Shown here: positions 10,421 to 22,235 of the stretch, piece after piece | Position numbering within the stretch: the first letter of the stretch is position 1 | Layout of the letters: each line of letters opens with the position of its first letter | Assembly: GCA_034509425.1 (NCBI GenBank) | Contig: JAVTVJ010000070.1 | Span: 2,852,001-2,916,000, forward strand | Direction of reading: 5' to 3' | DNA length: 64,000 nucleotides | From: Eopsaltria australis | Lineage: Eukaryota > Chordata > Aves > Passeriformes > Petroicidae | Translations under genes and position numbers: made by a program | Notes under the pieces: model-generated | What the model saw: only the letters and a program-made list of their open reading frames with translations | Told to the model about the DNA's origin: nothing | The model's database searches: none

Positions 10421-12800
10421 GTGAAAAGAAGATGTACATTGTACTTAGTTTCTTGGGAGAAAGGGGGCAGCCTGAAATGGAAGAGAAGGAACATGCAAGG
10501 GAGAAACTCAGCCTGTGCCTAGCCAGGCTTGCGCTCTGGGATTTCATAAGGACTGTAGTTAGAGTGGCAGGAAAGCTTTTCTCTTCATCTTTGAAAAATG
10601 AGCCTGCAGCTTTCCTGGGAACCCTGATTAGGCAGCTGATTTGAAACTAATCTGCTGTGTGTGTTAACTGTGAAAATATACCTTCAAGCATTCGGCAGTT
10701 TTCTGCCTGGTTTGTGGAAGACGTGGCCCTCAATTTGCACAATTTGGATTGTAATTTTCCTGTAGCTCTAGGATATGTATATTTAAGGGTCTGATAAGAA
10801 GCAGCTTCTGTACACTGTGGCAGAGAATTTGTTGCTGGTGGATGTGTGAGAAGATGGAAGGCAGGCAGGGGGCAGCATGAGGGGGTGTTGGGAGAAGAAA
10901 GCAGTTTGCAATGGTCCTGTGTAGGATAATGGAGATCTTTTGGTCTAGGGGGGCTCTTTATTTGGGATCTTGACCATGTTTTTACTGTCACAGAATCATA
11001 GGCAACTGTGACCAATGGGTGTTTAGTCTGCACTACATTTCTACATCTGGGGCTGCCTCAAGCCCTTACCCACATTCCAAGCTCACCAGAGCTTACCAGT
11101 GGTGTCTGGACCTCATGTCTGTGTGTGAGCTCTGAGCCTGGCACACACACAGCTTGACTCCTTCTTTATGGGTGAGCTCAGCTGGAAGTTGTGATCTGCA
11201 AACCTTTGCACTAGTGAGCAAGATGTTCTCAGGTCCTTTTTGCTACGTTATAGATGACAGCTCCATGCAGGAGCACTTGCCCCTTGGCTCCTTTGAGTGG
11301 GAATTGGGACAACATTGAAGTGGCGTAAGCTAAGTGCTTGCATAAAGAGAGTGTTGACAGCATAGCTTATAATTATACTTTTAAATTTTTGCTGCTTTCC
11401 TCCTTTAATATCAGAATTTTCCATGGATATTAGTAAAACTCTCCATAGCTTGCAAGTTTAAAGAGCTTTCCTTTAAGTAAAAGAGCTTGCTTGCTTGGTG
11501 AGATTTCTCCAAGCTAAGCTGCATCAGCTCTACTATAAATCTAAATTCTCGCATTTTTCTTTATATTCTTTGGCGAGGATTTGCTCATATTCCTAGATTC
11601 TTAAAGCCAGGTTGAGGGAAAGAGCTGAATATGTAAATGGCTCCTTGGCTGAAAATCTAGGCCAGAAATTTCAAAGCACGCATTGTCTAAATCCTTTAAA
11701 CTACAAAATCATAAGTCAGCCACTTGCCTATAACAAAACTATCTTCTAGTATTTTACATTATCATTGAGCACTATCGTCTTTTAAGTGACTACTGAGACT
11801 GGCCAGCTTTATTAATGACCTCATAGCTGATAAATTTTGCAGCTAAGTGTCTTACTGCCTGTGAGGTAACGCTGGAGAAGCAGATAAGTGAGTCTGTCTG
11901 ACTGACTGTAAGAACTGCACTTTTGTAAGCTGCCCTCTTAATTCTTTCCTTTAAGGAACATTATTGCCAGTTTGGACTTTTTTTAATCGCACTGTTAACT
12001 ACAGTTCTCCAAGGCATGTTATAAACAGAATGTATAATATATTTAGTGTTCTAGTTGAACTGTAGATGGGTTCCCTCATAAATGTAAGAAGGCACTCAGC
12101 AAGTTTTAAACAAGTGGAGGAAATGCTGCTGAAAGGAAAGAGCAGACTTGCAAACCGTGACATAAAAGTCATCTGACTGAGTAAACACAGTAATAAAAGC
12201 ACAAAGAGGTGGCTAGACCTGTGTCAGCAGAGGAAACTGGGGACCTCTGGAAGTGTTTCTGTGAAAACTATCTCCAAAAGTGTTCTTTCCAAGCAGTAAG
12301 ATTACGGATGAGGGAATTGTTGGATTGTGAGCCAAGTTTTTAATTATTCTGAAAGAGAAAATGCAAAGGTTTGGGGACAGATGCTGTGGGGGAAATGGGT
12401 CTTCCAGCAATGAAGCCTGGAAAACATATCCACTACTTCATGTAGGATGCACAGTAACAGAGAGAGGACCAAACTGCAGCAGGCTGACTGTCTGTCCATT
12501 CACACACTACCTGTTTCCGAGTGGCATCAAAAATTTCACAGGAAAAGTAGATAAAATGCCATAGCAAGCTGTCCAGATTAACTCATTTGGAGAGAAAGTC
12601 TCTCCCTAATCAATAATGTTTGACTTATGCACTATATAGTATCTTTTGTTTTGTAAATGTTTTTTTTATGGAAACTCTCTGCCCATTTTAAATATCTCAT
12701 CTGGTTTTGATTCCTAGGAAAACTCTGGACTGAGCTGAAACTTATGGCCGTACTTGCCTTTATTGGTGCTAAATATTTTGCCTGATAATTTTGTTGGATA
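10421..12800. other. Unique sequence, no feature seen
   Basis: Nothing supportable. A 9-bp complementary pair CTGTGTGTG/CACACACAG (11119-11127 with 11144-11152) is a TG/CA coincidence. The 128-codon minus frame at 10647-11033 shows no known domain. Confidence 0.55.
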
Positions 12801-12834
12801 TCCTTCTTTCTTCTTTTTTTTTTTTTTTTTTTTC
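12801..12834 (+). repeat. Poly-T / pyrimidine tract
   Basis: A short C/T lead leads into 20 consecutive T (12814-12833). No retroposon body was recognised on either side. Confidence 0.85.
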
Positions 12835-13243
12835 AAGTGAATGAGTAGTAGGAATATAGTTGGCCACAGCTCTATTAATAAAACCAAATTCAAGTAGAGA
12901 ATGTATTTTTGCTGGAATGAAAATTGCTTAATAAAACTGTCAGATTCACTATAATTTTGTTACAAAAGAAAACTGGAAAAAATGTTCCAGAAACACAAAA
13001 AGTCCCATCTTGCATTTCATTTTGAAATCTTATTTCATTTCAACATTATTTGATTTTATATTATGTTTTTAGAGTCTCAGATTAAATATTCTGATACTCC
13101 TGGATCAAATTGTATTTTCAGAATGCTCATTTATGGACGACTTGGAAATTTTCAGTACTTACTGTGATTCAGAACAGCAGCTTTGCAATACAAAACAGGG
13201 AATCCTGAAATGGAGATCTTTTCCTCAGCTACAGCTTTGCTAC
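12835..13243. other. Unique AT-rich sequence, no feature seen
   Basis: No repeat or exon recognised between the poly-T tract and the CR1 element. Confidence 0.55.
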
Positions 13244-13965
13244 AAATCATAGAATCACAGTGTGGTTTGAGTTAGAGACCGTCTCCTTAGGCATCATCTA
13301 CTTCAAACCCCCTGCCAGGGACAGGGACACCTTTCAATATACCAGGTTGCTCAAGGTCCCATCCAACCTGGCCTTGAAAAATTCCAGGGCCAGGACACCC
13401 ACAGCTGTCTGGGCAACAGATTCCTGTGCCTCACCATGTTTCATCCTAAGAATTTCATCCTAATATCTAATATTATATCAAATCTAAACATGCCCTGTTC
13501 CAGTTTAAAGCCATTCCCCCTTGTCCTCTCACTCCATGCCCTTGTAAAATATCCCTCTCCAGCTCTCTCGTAGGCCCCTTTTGGGTACTGGAAGGGCACA
13601 AGGAGGTCAGTTGGAAGCCTTCTCTTCTCCAGAACTGAACAAGTCCAGGTCTCTCAGCCTGTCTTCACAGGAGAAGTGCTCCAGCCCTCTGATCATATTC
13701 CTGGCTTTCCTCTGGACCCTCTCCAACTCATCAATATCCTTCCATCCCAGAGTTGGATGCAGCACTCCAGGTGGGGGTCTCACCAGAGTGTAGCTATAGA
13801 AGCTTTTCTTGTTGCCCTTGATGTCTCTGGCCAGATGTAACACCATCAGGGGTTTCACTTTCCTAAACTGTCTCAGCAGCCTGCTCCCTAGATGCTCAGA
13901 CAATTTCTCTGTGTTCCTCCCAGGTTACCTGTCCTTGCCTCCACCCTCTGTAATAGGCACCAGTC
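13244..13965 (-). mobile_element. CR1 LINE, internally deleted, ORF2 remnants plus 3' UTR
   Basis: Minus-strand CR1. The 3' terminus is at 13244-13260 (complement of AAATCATAGAATCACAG). Upstream come the 3' UTR and the ORF2 C-terminus, visible in a 98-residue open frame (13607-13903) as 'LERVQRKARNMIRGLEH' and 'RLRDLDLFS'. Next to it in the same frame is 'LARDIKGNKKSFYSY', a block that in intact CR1 ORF2 lies between the endonuclease and reverse transcriptase. 'GQVTWEEHREIV' precedes it at about 13905-13945. The whole polymerase palm, including the aspartate pair, is missing, with the joint near 13783-13792. A one-base insertion also shifts the 'VRPHLEYC' block into 'VRPPPGVLHP'. The element cannot encode a working enzyme. 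Confidence 0.9.
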
Positions 13966-15026
13966 ATTGTTTCCTCTCTGTCCTTGCTTTCAGTCTTAAT
14001 TTTTACACTGTGTCATTGGAAGGGAATTATCCTGTGTGCTTAATAATAGTTAATACCCATCTCTGGACTTCTGTTTTCATTCTATTATTCTGGTATAAAT
14101 TATCCAGAACCAAGCAAAGTTATGCCAGATATTAATGACATATAAGGTTATTCACATCTTTATAACTTTGTCATTATTTTTATATTATCTTTCTTGAATT
14201 TGATTATATAAGATGATTTGAGCTTATAGACCTTAATTATATAAGCCGTATCACATGTACACACATATACACAGCTTTACTCTGTAGCTTTACTGTCCCA
14301 GAGAGAAGCTGAGATATTTTTCTTGGATACTTATTCATGAACACCTTATTCTTGATCTTCTTTGGATGCTACGTGACATTTATCACCTCTGAATTTTATG
14401 TACCTTTTGTTGCCAAGGCGGGAAAAATTTGTAAGTGTTACTCCTGGCTATACATTGTCTTTCTCCACAAAAGAATGGGGTGACTACTGATGCTGGAGTT
14501 CCCACTTAAGAATCGTCCATCCTCACAGTATTATGTCACGGTTTGCATTTAGAATTTCTAACTTCTTTTTTGAGATTTCTGTCAATGCTCCGTGTTTTTC
14601 ACCATCATAGTTTACTGAATAGTGCTTACAGAGTGTGTTGTCCCTTTTAGGGTACTGAGGATGATGCTTCCAAACTCCTCCCAGCTCTGGAAATAGATAC
14701 TCATTGCACTTTATCTAACCTAGATCTAGACAGCAGAAAAATGAATTGCATAGTACAGCTATGTGCACTTAATGAGGAAGCTGACAAAATACAGGCCTTG
14801 GTTGTGAAATGCCTCCTTAAAAAGAAGTTATTTATAGTCCAGCTGAGTGCTTATCTCCATGGTCACCTGTCTCATGTTGACACTACATCCCATCCAGCAG
14901 AGGATCTGTCAGCATTGCTTCCAGTATGTGGCTTGGGCATATAGGCCTCTTGCTGTCTGCATTTCCCAGATGGACACAGAACTATCTTCTGAAATTGGTG
15001 TCTGAATTCTTGAGTGGGGTATGAGG
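13966..15026. other. Unique sequence, no feature seen
   Basis: No exon or repeat recognised. The pyrimidine-rich opening (13966-14010) may be flank of the CR1 5' truncation. Confidence 0.55.
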
Positions 15027-15145
15027 CCCTCTCCCTCTCCCTCTCCCTCTCCCTCTCCCTCTCCCTCTCCCTCTCCCTCTCCCTCTCCCTCTCCCTCTCC
15101 TTCTCCCTCTCCCTCCCCCTCTCCCTCTCTCTCTCCTTCCCCTTT
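15027..15145 (+). repeat. (CTCCCT)n hexanucleotide array in a 119-nt pyrimidine run
   Basis: About twelve near-perfect CCCTCT units from 15027 to 15100 are followed by degenerate units to 15145, with no purine on the plus strand across 119 nt. The hexamer keeps frames open on both strands (SLSLSL, PSPSPS or ERERER peptides); these are artefacts. Homopurine/homopyrimidine mirror sequence of this kind can form triplex (H-) DNA. Confidence 0.97.
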
Positions 15146-16974
15146 AAAATTATTAGGACCTGCTTTTTGTTTTGTTTTGACATGCCACCAATATAGGTCT
15201 GAATTTTGGATGGAGAAAGTGACTGAGATGTCCCAACATTTCTCTCAGAAGAGCCAGATATACAGAACACTCATACACTATGGAAAAGTCCATCTGGAGT
15301 TAGTCCCCTGCTCAGGCAGAGCAGAATTACTGTTAGGTGACTGTCCCAATAACAAAGCTTTATTTAGTATGGGATGGTCATGAATGTTTGTTCTTCAGTC
15401 TCATGCACCTGGGAAACTCCACTAAGTGCACAGTCTCTGAAGTTAACATAGTCCTACAGGAGATTTCATGTAAGGTGAATCAAGATTTAAAAAATCCCTG
15501 ACAGTGTTACAGAGGTATTTCAGACTTCCATTAATTACTTGCTTGCACACTAGTTACTTACTCACCCCTCTGCTTACACATGCCACATTCCACACCTCTG
15601 CACCAGACTGTGTAGGTTCAGCTTCTTGTTTAACTCCTTTGCTGTGCTCAGCAAAGAAATATAATACATAAAGTGAATCATTCACTTTTGCAGCATGTGG
15701 GAGTTAAATATCATGTTATAAACAAGTCTCGGGACTCTGAGCCCTCAAGCCTGATCTCATTCTCTCTCTGATATATAGACGTGACAGGGCTACTGATGTG
15801 CTCCGGCCACTCTATACCCTGCCAATGAAAAATACTTAATGCCTGCCAGCACTCCTGTCTGTTTTAATTAGTTCATAATCTCATTGGAAGGATGTAGCAG
15901 CACCAGCTGCAATGGGGTTTCTAGTCTGTAGCTAAGGCTCAGTGAAACACTAATGTAACCAGCAGTAATTTTCAGAGAAGAAAACCAGCAAGCCTCCTGA
16001 TCCCTTTTGTTTACAAGTCTTCACAGCCAGTGGTGACACTGTGCAGTGAAGGACCAGAACCCTGCTTTCCTGTAGGGTTTCCCTACACAGTGTTTGTACT
16101 CCACAGGAACAGAGCAGCAGCAGAGAGAGAAAGCTGGGCATTTCTGGGCATATCTGGATAGATCTGCATTCTTCTTCCACTCTTGCTAGACTGGGCTAGT
16201 TTTACTTTGGGAGCTGTAGAGTAGCTTTGCTTGGTAGTTTGAGATCGGTGGTGAACTGGTGTGTGAGTGCGTGTCTCTTGCGGGCAGCATTTGTTGCACA
16301 TATGGTCTGGAGACTGCAAAACTGCAGCAAGGAACACGCTGAGCCTCAACTAATAAGTGCTGTCTGGCAGTACAATGCAAATTGTATAGACAAGGAGAGG
16401 CCTGAACCCAGACCTTTATGAGGAAGTCAGGACAGAGATCTAAAATGCTGTTGTTTTTTGTTTTGTGTTTCTTTCAAAAATGACTCTGTGCCACAGTAAA
16501 CATGGCTAACAACTCTGCCTGCTAGTTCAGAGTGCTGGCTAAGGGAGCTCACATCTGCCTGCAATAGACTCTGGAGACGTATCCTACGTGGCTTCTGTAC
16601 TGGAGCTGGCTCCTCTCCTCCTAGCTCTGAAAACAGGCAGAGTTCACGTGTGTTCCTTTACACTCGCACCTCTAAGCACTCCCAAACTGAGGGGATGTAG
16701 GCTTTATGGGAATTAGCCTTTTCCCGAGGTGTGAAAAATCTTTTTAGGTCCGGCAGCCATATGAATGCAGTGTAATAGGTTGTAATTGGGCATGTCCTGG
16801 CTTGTTTGCACTTTTAATACAACACAGCCTTCATAATTTGACACAGATATAACCCATTCTGTCACAATGGTAGCTTGCCAAGATTTATTCTTTTAACAAG
16901 GAACACAGATTCTTTTAATGTCTGAAAGCTAATGAGGAAGGCTTTTCCAAGTGCAATGGGATTACACAGAAATG
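15146..16974. other. Unique sequence, no feature seen
   Basis: Nothing supportable was recognised. Short open frames at 15950-16420 on both strands overlap one another and have no motif. Confidence 0.55.
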
Positions 16975-17542
16975 CCTCTCTTTTCTTTTCTTTTTCTTTT
17001 CTTTTCTTTTCTTTTCTTTTCTTTTCTTTTCTTTTCTTTTCTTTTCTTTTCTTTTCTTTTCTTTTCTTTTCTTTTCTTTTCTTCTTTTCTTTTCTTTTCT
17101 TTTCTTTTCTTTTCTTTTCTTTTCTTTTCTTTTTTCTTCTTTTTCTTTTCTTTTCTTTTCTTTTCTTTTCTTTTCTTTTCTTTTTCTTTTTCTTTTTTCT
17201 CTTCTTCTTTTCCTTTCTTCTCTTTTCTTTTCTCTCTTCTCTCTCTCTTCTCTTCTCTTCTCTTCTCTTCTCTTCTCTTCTCTTCTCTTCTCTCTTCTCT
17301 TCTCTTCTCTTCTCTTCTCTTCTCTTCTCTTCTCTTCTCTTCTCTCTTCTCTTCTCTTCTCTTCTCTTCTCTTCTCTCTCCTCTTCTCCTCTTCTCTCCT
17401 CTCTTCTCTTCTCCTCTCCTCCTCTCCTCCTCTCCCTCCTCTCCTCTCCTCTCCTCTCCTCTCCTCTCCTCTCCTCTCCTCTCTCTCTCTCCTCTCCTCT
17501 CCTCCTCTCTTCCTCTCCTCTCCTCTCTCTTTCTCCCTCCTC
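16975..17542 (+). repeat. 568-nt uninterrupted polypyrimidine tract with three graded pentamer zones
   Basis: The plus strand contains only C and T from 16975 to 17542. Three zones follow one another: mainly CTTTT units (about 16981-17200), mainly CTCTT units (about 17215-17390) and mainly CTCCT units (about 17391-17535). Short transitions (17201-17240, 17380-17400) separate them. The C content therefore rises stepwise from about one to two to three per five bases. The minus strand is pure purine and open for about 240 codons (EKKRK, REEKR peptides). This is a repeat artefact, not a protein. Long mirror-symmetric tracts like this are prone to triplex formation, replication stalling and length change. 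Confidence 0.98.
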
Positions 17543-19899
17543 ATCCCCCTTTGTCTTTCAGACAATACAGCTACTGCAGAAGGATGAAGGGGCAAAATTG
17601 CTCCCCCCCCACCCCCCACTCTTGATGTATGCAATAAAGTAGCTCACTTCCTGTACTTTCTGTGAACTTTCTGACAAATAAATGAAGCCATATTTGATAG
17701 GAACTCATAAACGCTTCTTATATTACTCTTTCGAAAAGCTGGTAAATCAGTGTACAAAGGAGACCTCAATGATTTCCCAGTTTATGCTTCCAAAAATAAT
17801 CTTTCATCCAATATTTCAGAAACTGGACTTTATAGTGTGGAATGGTTCCCTTTATTGGAAGCCGTGAGTCTGACCTTTGTTACTGTGCATCAGGTAATGA
17901 CAGAGAGACATCTGGGTTATGGGCCTGTTTTCTTCTTTTAAACTCTTTAGTGTCTTTACAATGTTGTTAAGTGTTTCCATACTGTTTCGAAAGTCCTCCC
18001 CAAATTTCTGCCATTTTTCTCAGAAATGCATTCCCATCTTCATCTGCCTGCCATTGTTCTTGTTCTTTTAGGCTTGCAATGTCTTGATTCTCGTTTCCTT
18101 CCAAACACCACTGTTTTAACAATCACCTTCTCTTAAGCTCCTGCCATTCAAAACAGCCTTCTTGTATCTCTGCTTCACTGCTTCACCGCTTTTCCAAACC
18201 TCAACTGAAAGCATAGTTTCTTTTTTTGGCTGTATTAATATCAACTCAGACATTGACCTATAATTCAGTGCTTTAATATCTTCACCATATAGCCGTACTC
18301 ACTGTAAACCACCATCTTACAACCTGCGCGAAGAAGATTCTTTTGCATAACTGAAACACTATTTGGACACGTTGCACTTAGTCTGTTTATTTTCCATATG
18401 AATTTTTAAAGAACATGCAATTTCTACATTTGTTAGATGTTGTTCTAAGACGGGATAAAAATTGGCAAGCTCTGGGCTGTTAGGTATGCTCAATAGCCTT
18501 TTTCAGGAGGAGAGAAGGAGGTTATCTGGCTCCTTGCTTTTTGCTCTGTCAGCAAGTCTGAAGATTTCAGAAAAAGCTGTACCATATCCTATGCAGGAGA
18601 AAAGGCAACAGTGTTTCTGGAAGTGACAGAAGATTTTGTTTTGGTTAATGAAAAGCACAGCCTTCTGGTGCCACAGTGAAATTATGCAGCTATAGTGTAT
18701 GGATGTGGTGGGATGAGGAATGATATGATACTCAGCATGTGTCTAGACTTGTTCCCTTAACGTCTTAACACTAAATGCTATTGTACAAAACTCCTTGTTC
18801 AGGAACTGTGCATGTATTTTATTTAAAAATGGGTGGCAAATTTATAGGAAAAGTAAAGTTGAGAAACAGACAATATTGTGCAAAACCGTGGAAACTCGTT
18901 CAGAGTATGAATTTCTGAAGGTTGTGTACAACGATAATGATAATCTCCTTAGACAAAGAGCAACCCATCAACATCAGATGATATTGCTTCATATTCTGGC
19001 ATCAGGAAAAAGAGCTTTTGCCATTAGAACTAGATTTTGATTGTGAAGTCCAGTTTCAAAAAATAACTTGGGCACCAGGAATCCAAAATTAGACTGAGAA
19101 TTGATAGTGTTTCTTGGACATGTATGTACCTTCCAAATTTCTTTATCATTGTTATTAGAATGAAGCTGAATTCCAACTTAAATAGCTGGGAAACTGCAAC
19201 AACTTAACTGATGCATCTAAAGATATTTCAGGGTTGTCTAACCAAAACATGCCAGAAAAACACTTGAAGACTAAATGAACTTACTATGAATGCTGGAAAT
19301 TTCACAGCCCTGAATTCACTGTTTTACAAAAAAAAAAACTGCAACATTTTTGGAGCAGACTCTTAGGACTAAAAAGTCATCTTTGAAAGAGTGGAACATG
19401 TGTGGTGGAATGACAGACAAAAGCTTCTATGCAAGAAATATCGCTCTTGATGAACCCAAAAGGGTGAACAAATTTTAGAGGTGAGCTTGGAGGAACATAA
19501 GACATCTGATCTGTATCTGTATATTTTGGAAATTCTTTCCTACTGGCTTTATTGATAGGGTCCTTTGCAAAGCTGATATCCCACCTTATCACACTGTCAT
19601 TTTCTCCTCTTGTTAGGAGCAGATCCAGATAACATCTTGGTGTAACCATCTCAGAGTCTATACCTGGTGTCTCAGCATGTGAAGAACAGCATGTCTATAG
19701 TCAGACATTTGGGCTGAGACAGCATGGATTGTTAATAGCATGAACAAGAAAAAAAAGAATACTTCTGTAAAAAATAAATATATTGCAGTTTTTCTTGAGG
19801 ATTATTCAGATATTGGCATTTTTTATCAGTGAATGTACTTTCATGGTAATTTTCACAGACTGTTGATATGATTATTTAAAGATTTCTCTGGAGAGTGAT
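17543..19899. other. Unique sequence, no feature seen
   Basis: A C8/C6 stretch at about 17604-17618 follows the pyrimidine tract. Beyond that no repeat or exon was recognised. 18000-18200 is moderately pyrimidine-rich without periodicity. Confidence 0.55.
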
Positions 19900-20680
19900 T
19901 CAAACACAAATTGGCATCTCATGCCAAACACCCTTGGGGCTGCTGAGGCCCATCAACAGAGCACAGCTGGCTTTGGGCATTATCCTGGTTTGAGGAGTCA
20001 TGCTGTGATGCCAAGGGTCTCGCAGTGGCACAGGTGATGTGGTCCTGGGATGGGTGAAGCCACAAAGCCCTTCAGTGAGGTGGGCTGGAGGAGTGTCCCA
20101 GCTCAGTACCCTCTTCCTGCTGTGCTCATAAGCCTTGCCAGTCTGGCTCATGCCATCTGCATCCTCAGACTAAATGTCCATTTCTAGAGCTAGAAGAACG
20201 TAGCTTTGGGGACCTGCCCCAATGTTTTGCAGGTTGGCAGTGCAGACATCTGTGTGAGGTTTCAGAGGTGATAGCCAGGAGTGCCGTGCTCATCAGACCA
20301 ACACTGGGTGCCTGTTCTATGCCACTTGGCTGGCCATGTCCCAGTGTGTTGAGGATACACATTGTGCCAAGGCCAAGGGTTGTGATCTCTTGAAGAAAGA
20401 AAAAATCTCCCACCAACCCCTTCCTGCCTGAGTTATCTGGAAGATAAAAATACTGCTATTACAAGGTGAGGTGGGACCCCTTTTCTTTTCTCTGCAGTGC
20501 ACAGAGCAACTCTGCACAGGTATGAATCAGTTTTCAGGGCTCTGCAACCACAGGCTGCAGGGAGATTCAGATGGAGGTTTTCTTCAGGTTCTGTGTCATG
20601 TGTGTAGTGGGGGTCTGTTCCAGGGCTTGTGAGCATGCTGTCTATCCTGACAGAACCCAAACTAAACCTCTTATTTTTTC
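19900..20680. other. Unassigned GC-richer patch
   Basis: About 780 bp visibly richer in G and C than its flanks. It carries overlapping minus-strand open frames of 75-83 codons (19900-20151, 20165-20416, 20433-20660) that show no known domain. A pyrimidine run ending in CAG near 20480-20497 looks like a splice acceptor but has no supporting exon. It could be a decayed repeat, an ERV remnant or a non-coding exon; I cannot decide. Confidence 0.35.
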
Positions 20681-21744
20681 ATCGAATGTTTTCCAAAGTA
20701 AATGATCTGCAGACATTTACCCAGAATATCATTAACATAGAGAGGGAAGCTGAATTTATTGTGTCCAAATGTTACATTAGTGTTTATAGGAATTCTGATC
20801 TTTGAATTTCTTGCAAAACATAATCTATTTTTTGTATGTTATAGTAACCATGTCTGGGATTTTAAATAATAACAGAAGACTATAAAATCTAAAATTCTTT
20901 TTTCAAGTCATTAGATGCATTTATAGATTTAGAATATTCTGAATAATCCATTTTCTACTACAATATACAAAAATTAAAAGCCTTAGAATTTAACTAGAAA
21001 CACAGAGCTAAACAATGTTTTGTTTATGGCCTGCTTTTTATTAACATCATTGCTTTTCATTATAGGATAATGTTGGGGAAATGATGAATTTTGTTGACAT
21101 TGTTATTTATTATGTGCTTTCCAAATAAAGCTTTACATTTTATTACTAATAGGGGAAGAAAATGAGCCAGATTTGACTCATGTAGCTTGATTAGTGTCAT
21201 CAGATTTACGTCAAGGTTGGGTTGGGTTGAGCCTCTCCTTGTTGAGGAGAAAGTTCGAAACTTTTGGCACTTAATTAGGAGAAACACACAAACATTTAAA
21301 TGCTGCTCTTAAGTACGATTAGGCAATGAGTACAGAGTTCAGTCCATGTGCTGGGCAGAAATGGACTCCGGGAAGTTTCTTCTGACTGAGAGAGTTTTGC
21401 AAGATTCCTCAGCCACATACCTAGACAGCTGGGAGTGCTTCCTGACACCCACCCAGTGTCAGGTGAAATGTGGACATGGCATGAGTTCTTTTCATCCTGA
21501 CGTCTTTCATGCCCTAGTTTCCAAAGGGAGAGAAGGCAGAAACATGAGCCAGAAATAGGGTCTGGACTAGTTCACAATCATGGCAGTCTGGGAAAGGGTG
21601 GGAAGAGCTGAGAAGGGCACTGACGCACAGTGTGTGCTTAGCCTGTTGCACTCTGTCATGTAAAATCTTACATAATCCACTGCAAATTAGTGGTAAATTC
21701 TGACCACAAGGCTACAAAAAGGTGGTAGATCCAGAAATTCACCT
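20681..21744. other. Unique AT-rich sequence, no feature seen
   Basis: No repeat or exon recognised. It may include unrecognisable 3' sequence of the old CR1 that starts at 21745. Confidence 0.5.
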
Positions 21745-22235
21745 TTATGAGAGCTGGAAATCTATACCTAGCTTCCAGCCTGAATTTCTTAATGGCTGTC
21801 TAATACCTCTTTGTTCTTATGCCAGATCATTGTCTTTAAGCTTAGAAAGCTCTTTCCCTTTTCTGCTGTTTATCCTCCAGCTGTATTTACAAAGAGTGAC
21901 TGTATCCCCTCTCAGACTTGGATCTACTTGGCTAAATAAGCCACTGTCTTTTAATTTCCTCTTGTAAAATAAACTCTCTGTTACTTGGATCATCCCAGCA
22001 GCCATTTCTGCACCTGTTCTGGTACGAGTTCCCTTTCTGTCAACGTGGGTGACCCAAACAGCCAACAATACTTGAGATTTCACACAGGGCTTGTACTGGT
22101 GGCTTTCATACTCCTAGGAACACCTTGCTGGATTTGCTCTGATCATTCTACCTTTTTTAGAAGTGCATCCTGTAGTGCACTGGCATCCCTGTGGCTCACT
22201 GATACATGTAGTTTTTTCTCACTTCTGACAAAGTA
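21745..22235 (-). mobile_element. Ancient CR1/L3-like LINE remnant, 3' UTR plus ORF2 C-terminus
   Basis: The antisense strand of an old CR1-clade element. Order markers on the plus strand are 'CTTCCAGCCTGAATTTCTTA' (about 21770), 'CTTTGTTCTTATGCCAG' (about 21810) and 'GTGACTGTATCCCCTCTCAG' (about 21896). 'TTGGATCATCCCAGCAGCC' (about 21985) and 'GCACCTGTTCTGGTACGAG' (about 22011) follow. Next comes 'GTGGGTGACCCAAACAGCC', equivalent to the region coding for the CR1 'LEYCVQFWSP' block. No open frame survives. This subtype is well known from turtle and crocodilian genomes and occurs as old copies in birds. It covers a similar part of ORF2 as the copy at 2256-2730. Confidence 0.75.

Noticed and set aside
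10990..11010. CACAGAATCATAGGCAAC, CR1-like word
   Set aside because: No further CR1 sequence on either side; a short chance match.
11119..11152. 9-bp complementary arms CTGTGTGTG/CACACACAG
   Set aside because: TG/CA words pair easily and the loop is unremarkable.
14872..15383. Frames rich in RE, SL or PS dipeptides
   Set aside because: Result of the CTCCCT array.
16915..17642. Open frames of 224-239 codons on both strands
   Set aside because: They are produced by the stop-free pyrimidine/purine repeat (Phe/Ser/Leu or Glu/Lys/Arg peptides), not by a gene.
20480..20497. Pyrimidine run ending in CAG, acceptor-like
   Set aside because: No downstream frame with a donor or known peptide.
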